A DNA stretch of 64,000 nucleotides from Lachnospiraceae bacterium (GTDB lineage: Bacteria; Bacillota; Clostridia; Lachnospirales; Lachnospiraceae), in assembly GCA_902363445.1 (NCBI GenBank), contig CABJAB010000002.1:248001-312000 (forward strand), given 5' to 3'. This document shows positions 61,440 through 64,000 of this stretch, one piece after another (the first letter of the stretch is position 1; every line of letters starts with the position of its first letter). A program made the position numbers and the translations under genes. The notes beneath the pieces are model-generated. The model was not told the origin of the DNA and searched no databases. It saw only the letters and a list, made by a program, of their open reading frames with translations.

Positions 61440-62084
61440 ATGAAAGTAACGTTGGAGAATGTACTGCCCGGCGAGATTGAGGCCCGGAGCTTTGAGATTA
61501 TCACAGAAGAGCTGGGAGGCCGGAAGCTTGATGAGGATAAGGCGCCGGTGATAAAACGTGTCATCCATACTTCAGCGGATTTTGAATATGCGGACACGCT
61601 CTGTTTTTCAGATGGTGTCATCGGAAAGGCGCTGGAGGCCATCCGGGGCGGGGCGTCCATAGTGACGGATACTCAGATGGGACGGTCCGGCATCAATAAA
61701 AGATCTCTGGCACGGTATGGGGGGCAGGTATACTGCTTCATGGGAGACGAGGATGTGGCGCGTCGGGCGAGAGAAAACGGCACTACGAGAGCAGTGGCGA
61801 GCGTTGACAAGGCGGCTTCCATGGAAGGGCCTCTCATCTTTGCCGTCGGCAACGCGCCCACAGCGCTGGTCCGTCTGTATGAGCTGATCAAAGAGGGAAG
61901 GATTCGTCCGGCGCTGGTCATCGGAGTACCGGTAGGATTCGTGAATGTAGTTCAGTCTAAAGAGCTGATCATGGAAACAGAGGTGCCCTACATCGTGGCG
62001 CGGGGGCGGAAAGGCGGAAGCAATGTAGCGGCGGCCATCTGTAATGCGCTGCTGTACATGATTGACGAGACGAGGGGACAGTGA
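61440..62084 (+). CDS. cbiC: Cobalt-precorrin-8 methylmutase
   Basis: 214 residues. The catalytic His is in VIHTSADFEYADTL, with DTQMGRSGINKRSL and FAVGNAPTALVRLYELI; all are CbiC/CobH hallmarks. It moves a methyl group from C11 to C12 to give cobyrinic acid. AGGAGG precedes the ATG. Its place at the end of the assembly genes, away from cbiD-cbiJET, is a minor rearrangement. The following lipoprotein starts one base after the stop. Confidence 0.95.
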   Translation: MKVTLENVLPGEIEARSFEIITEELGGRKLDEDKAPVIKRVIHTSADFEYADTLCFSDGVIGKALEAIRGGASIVTDTQMGRSGINKRSLARYGGQVYCFMGDEDVARRARENGTTRAVASVDKAASMEGPLIFAVGNAPTALVRLYELIKEGRIRPALVIGVPVGFVNVVQSKELIMETEVPYIVARGRKGGSNVAAAICNALLYMIDETRGQ

Positions 62085-62085
62085 T

Positions 62086-63540
62086 ATGAAAAAAGACAGC
62101 CAGAAAAAGCTGGCGGTCCTGCTGGGAGTCCTGTGTTTCGGTCTGATTCTCATCCTGTCAGCCTGCATGATGGTGTTTGAAAAGCATGAATCCCGTGCGT
62201 CCGGACGATGGCGTGAGGCCATTGAGCTGGGCGACATCTATCAGGAGGAAGGAAGCTATGAGGAGGCGGCCGTTTCTTATCGGGAAGCTATTTCTTTGGA
62301 GCCCGGAAGAGATGAAGAACCCTATGTAAAGCTGGTGGATATTTATCTTCTGCTGGGAGATTACGAATCGGCACAGAGCGTCATCGAAGAAGGGATGGGG
62401 TATCTGGGTACATATCCGGAGCTGGAACGCCAGAGCAGGGTCGCCGAAGCCGGACTTTCTGGTGAGTCACAGATTTCTGTCAGGTCGGAGACCATGGAAG
62501 AGTCAGAGACTATCTGGACAGACGCGGGGGATTCTTCCAGCTCGGGTCTGGATTTTGCGGAAGGATATTATCTGGCCGCTCAGGGAGGGCTCATTGCCGC
62601 GGTGGCTGAGGGGACAGGTGTAAATATCTATTCACAGGGGCAGATTTTATGGGAGATGTCGGTACCGGGGATATGCTCTCAAATTGCCTTTAACGGAGAA
62701 GAGCTCGTCTATGTCAAGGAGACGGAAGAGGATGCCTATGCGATCTATCGGAATGAGTTCGATGGTGCCGGTGAGCAGATAATCGGAATCTGGGAGAATA
62801 TCCCGGTACCTGTCGGCCGGATCGGAGCAGATTATTATTTTCTGTCTGCCCCCGAGGAAGGGGAGACGAGCAATCTGTACCGGGTAGATCCGGAGGCCAG
62901 CCAGCCTGAGCTCATCCTGAGACAGGCAGGACAGGCCCGATGCTGCGGAGGTTATATTTATTGTATGGAGCAGACGGACGGCACTGACGCGGAGGCGGTC
63001 TTGTATCAGATTGACGGAGCAGGGAATATCATGGAGATATCCTCGGGCTGCCGTTATATGGAGGTCCGGGACGGAGCCTTGTATTTCGCAGAAGCGGAGG
63101 GGACAGGACAGTCATATGAATGGTCAACGCTCATCTTTTACCGGTATGATCCGGCGGAAGAGCTGTATACGGTTCTGGGGGAATCCAAGTCCGAGAACGG
63201 TTTTGTAATTTCCATGACTTCGGATTCAGCCGTTTATTGTACGGGGGCTGAAAGAGGGAACCGGTATAGTTGGGTTTATTACGAAGTGGATTTCCTGCAG
63301 GGGACAGAATCGTTTTTGACGGAGGAAATATCCTGGATGGATGCATTTGCCGATGATACGGAGATTTATTTGTTTGATTACAACGACAGGATTCTTTACC
63401 AGGTCATGGAAAATGCGATTTTGGAGGGTCGGCAGAGTATCCCGGAAAATGCGGCGATAAGAAGTATTTATGATGGATGGATTTATGCAGAGTCAGATGA
63501 CGGCCAGCATATTGTGGTATATGGTTATGGGCCGGTCTGA
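62086..63540 (+). CDS. TPR-containing lipoprotein of unknown function
   Basis: 484 residues from ATG 62086, one base after cbiC. A type II signal peptide ends in the lipobox LSAC (Cys about 26), so the protein should be lipid-anchored outside the membrane. Residues about 38-110 form tetratricopeptide-like repeats (ELGDIYQEEGSYEEAAVSYREAISLEP and a second copy). The remainder (about 160-484) is a beta-rich, Tyr/Glu-rich domain with short repeated blades like the propeller-type DUF5050 proteins. Function is unknown. Tight coupling to cbiC suggests transcription with the cobalamin genes. Confidence 0.78.
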   Translation: MKKDSQKKLAVLLGVLCFGLILILSACMMVFEKHESRASGRWREAIELGDIYQEEGSYEEAAVSYREAISLEPGRDEEPYVKLVDIYLLLGDYESAQSVIEEGMGYLGTYPELERQSRVAEAGLSGESQISVRSETMEESETIWTDAGDSSSSGLDFAEGYYLAAQGGLIAAVAEGTGVNIYSQGQILWEMSVPGICSQIAFNGEELVYVKETEEDAYAIYRNEFDGAGEQIIGIWENIPVPVGRIGADYYFLSAPEEGETSNLYRVDPEASQPELILRQAGQARCCGGYIYCMEQTDGTDAEAVLYQIDGAGNIMEISSGCRYMEVRDGALYFAEAEGTGQSYEWSTLIFYRYDPAEELYTVLGESKSENGFVISMTSDSAVYCTGAERGNRYSWVYYEVDFLQGTESFLTEEISWMDAFADDTEIYLFDYNDRILYQVMENAILEGRQSIPENAAIRSIYDGWIYAESDDGQHIVVYGYGPV

Positions 63541-63607
63541 CTGCATGATGACATAGATGACTTAAGAGTCACAACATGGAAAAGATCAGGGAGGAAAAGA
63601 GGAAAAA

Positions 63608-64000
63608 ATGAAAAAAAGAAAGCAATGGATCGGATTGGTATTATGTGTGCTGTTGGCGGCAGCGGCAGCGCTTTCTGGCTGTGGAAAAAAGACCACCGCG
63701 GAAAGCCTGATGAAGGAAGTACAGGCAAACGTGGAGAAGATTGGCTCCATGAGTGCGAATATGAAGCTGGATATGGGAATGTCCGTGGAACAGAGCGGCA
63801 TGAGCGTGGATCTCGATGTGAATATGGATGTTGACATGGATATCATTCAGGAGCCTATGGCGGCCCATATGAAAGGAAATGTTTCCATGAGCCTGATGGG
63901 GCTCAGCGTGGATATAGAATCCTATTCGGTAGTTGAGGACGGCAAAGCCGTAACTTACACGAAGAGTATGGACCAGTGGACCAGAACGGAGGCAGAGCTT
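63608..64000 (+). CDS. Lipoprotein, DUF6612-like (5' part, cut by window edge)
   Basis: The frame opens at ATG 63608 after GGGAGGAAAAGAGG and is still open at the window end (131 codons seen). The signal peptide (KKRKQWIGLVLCVLLAA) ends in LSGC (Cys23), a lipobox. The mature part begins with TTAESLMKEVQANVEKIGSMSANMKLDMGMSVE and alternates Met, Val and Asp in a way that suggests amphipathic strands; several Firmicute lipoproteins (DUF6612, LolA-like fold) look like this. It is 67 bases after the TPR lipoprotein and probably cotranscribed. Function unknown. Confidence 0.75.
   Translation, partial: MKKRKQWIGLVLCVLLAAAAALSGCGKKTTAESLMKEVQANVEKIGSMSANMKLDMGMSVEQSGMSVDLDVNMDVDMDIIQEPMAAHMKGNVSMSLMGLSVDIESYSVVEDGKAVTYTKSMDQWTRTEAEL

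Noticed and set aside
1..64000. CRISPR array, tRNA, rRNA, transposase or prophage genes
   Set aside because: None recognised on either strand: no spaced direct repeats, no T-loop-type tRNA motif and no integrase or transposase domain.

Overview
The window looks like chromosome of an anaerobic, spore-forming Firmicute of the Clostridia, most likely a Lachnospiraceae or Lachnoclostridium-type gut bacterium. The grounds are roughly 50% GC by eye, strong Shine-Dalgarno sites, frequent GTG/TTG starts, sporulation genes (a SpoVAF/GerA protein and a YmxH/YlmC protein), type III pantothenate kinase, FeoAB, iron-dependent alcohol dehydrogenases and the oxygen-independent (cbi) cobalamin route. I see no rRNA, tRNA, CRISPR array, insertion sequence or prophage.

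Layout. 1-3262: the 3' end of a GltA/NfnB-type flavoprotein gene, a Dabb protein, AraD and SpoVAF. 3277-5613: feoAB iron uptake with a clear promoter and a leader hairpin. 5720-9810: a divergent Sir2-like protein, GltX and a UvrD-like helicase. 9834-14553: a DUF2899 efflux permease, an amidase, and a coenzyme A block (ECF S component likely for pantothenate, coaX on the minus strand, coaBC). 14614-19772: cardiolipin synthase, RF3, YmxH, NrdR, YqeG and EF-P, ended by an 18-bp terminator hairpin. 19880-20564: an AT-rich membrane-anchored XRE regulator that looks acquired. 20638-32308: a cupin-like protein (minus), ArgS, a SWIM/SNF2 helicase, a dipeptidase, two iron alcohol dehydrogenases flanking a zinc-ribbon membrane protein, and MetY. 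32368-33104: about 700 bp with no convincing gene but many perfect short hairpins. 33105-38610: NlpC/P60 peptidase and serine hydrolase (both minus), carbamate kinase, threonine synthase and a LysR regulator (minus). 38784-43504: a MarR regulator with a heterodimeric ABC exporter. 43524-45319: a DUF4397 protein (minus) and class II aldolase.

45435-63540 is a nearly complete anaerobic adenosylcobalamin cluster: cbiD, a small membrane protein, cbiL, cbiF, cbiG, cbiH, a cbiJ-cbiE-cbiT triple fusion, cbiA, cobT, cobU, cobS, then (behind a second likely promoter) a miniature second CobU, cobC, cbiB, cobD, cbiP, cobO and cbiC. A TPR lipoprotein starts one base after cbiC. Together these cover precorrin-2/cobalt-sirohydrochlorin to adenosylcobalamin. 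Cobalt chelatase, siroheme/uroporphyrinogen genes and a cobalt transporter are not in the window. A second lipoprotein gene runs off the right edge.

Main points for a second look: the hairpin-rich 32.4-33.1 kb segment; the two complementary CobU-family proteins; the CbiJ-E-T fusion; a CoaBC protein with Asn where the decarboxylase Cys is expected; a sirtuin that has lost core NAD-pocket residues; a cobalamin leader with an attenuator-like hairpin but no recognisable riboswitch; and unknown membrane and lipoprotein genes embedded in the cobalamin operon. All assignments come from reading the sequence; no database search was run.
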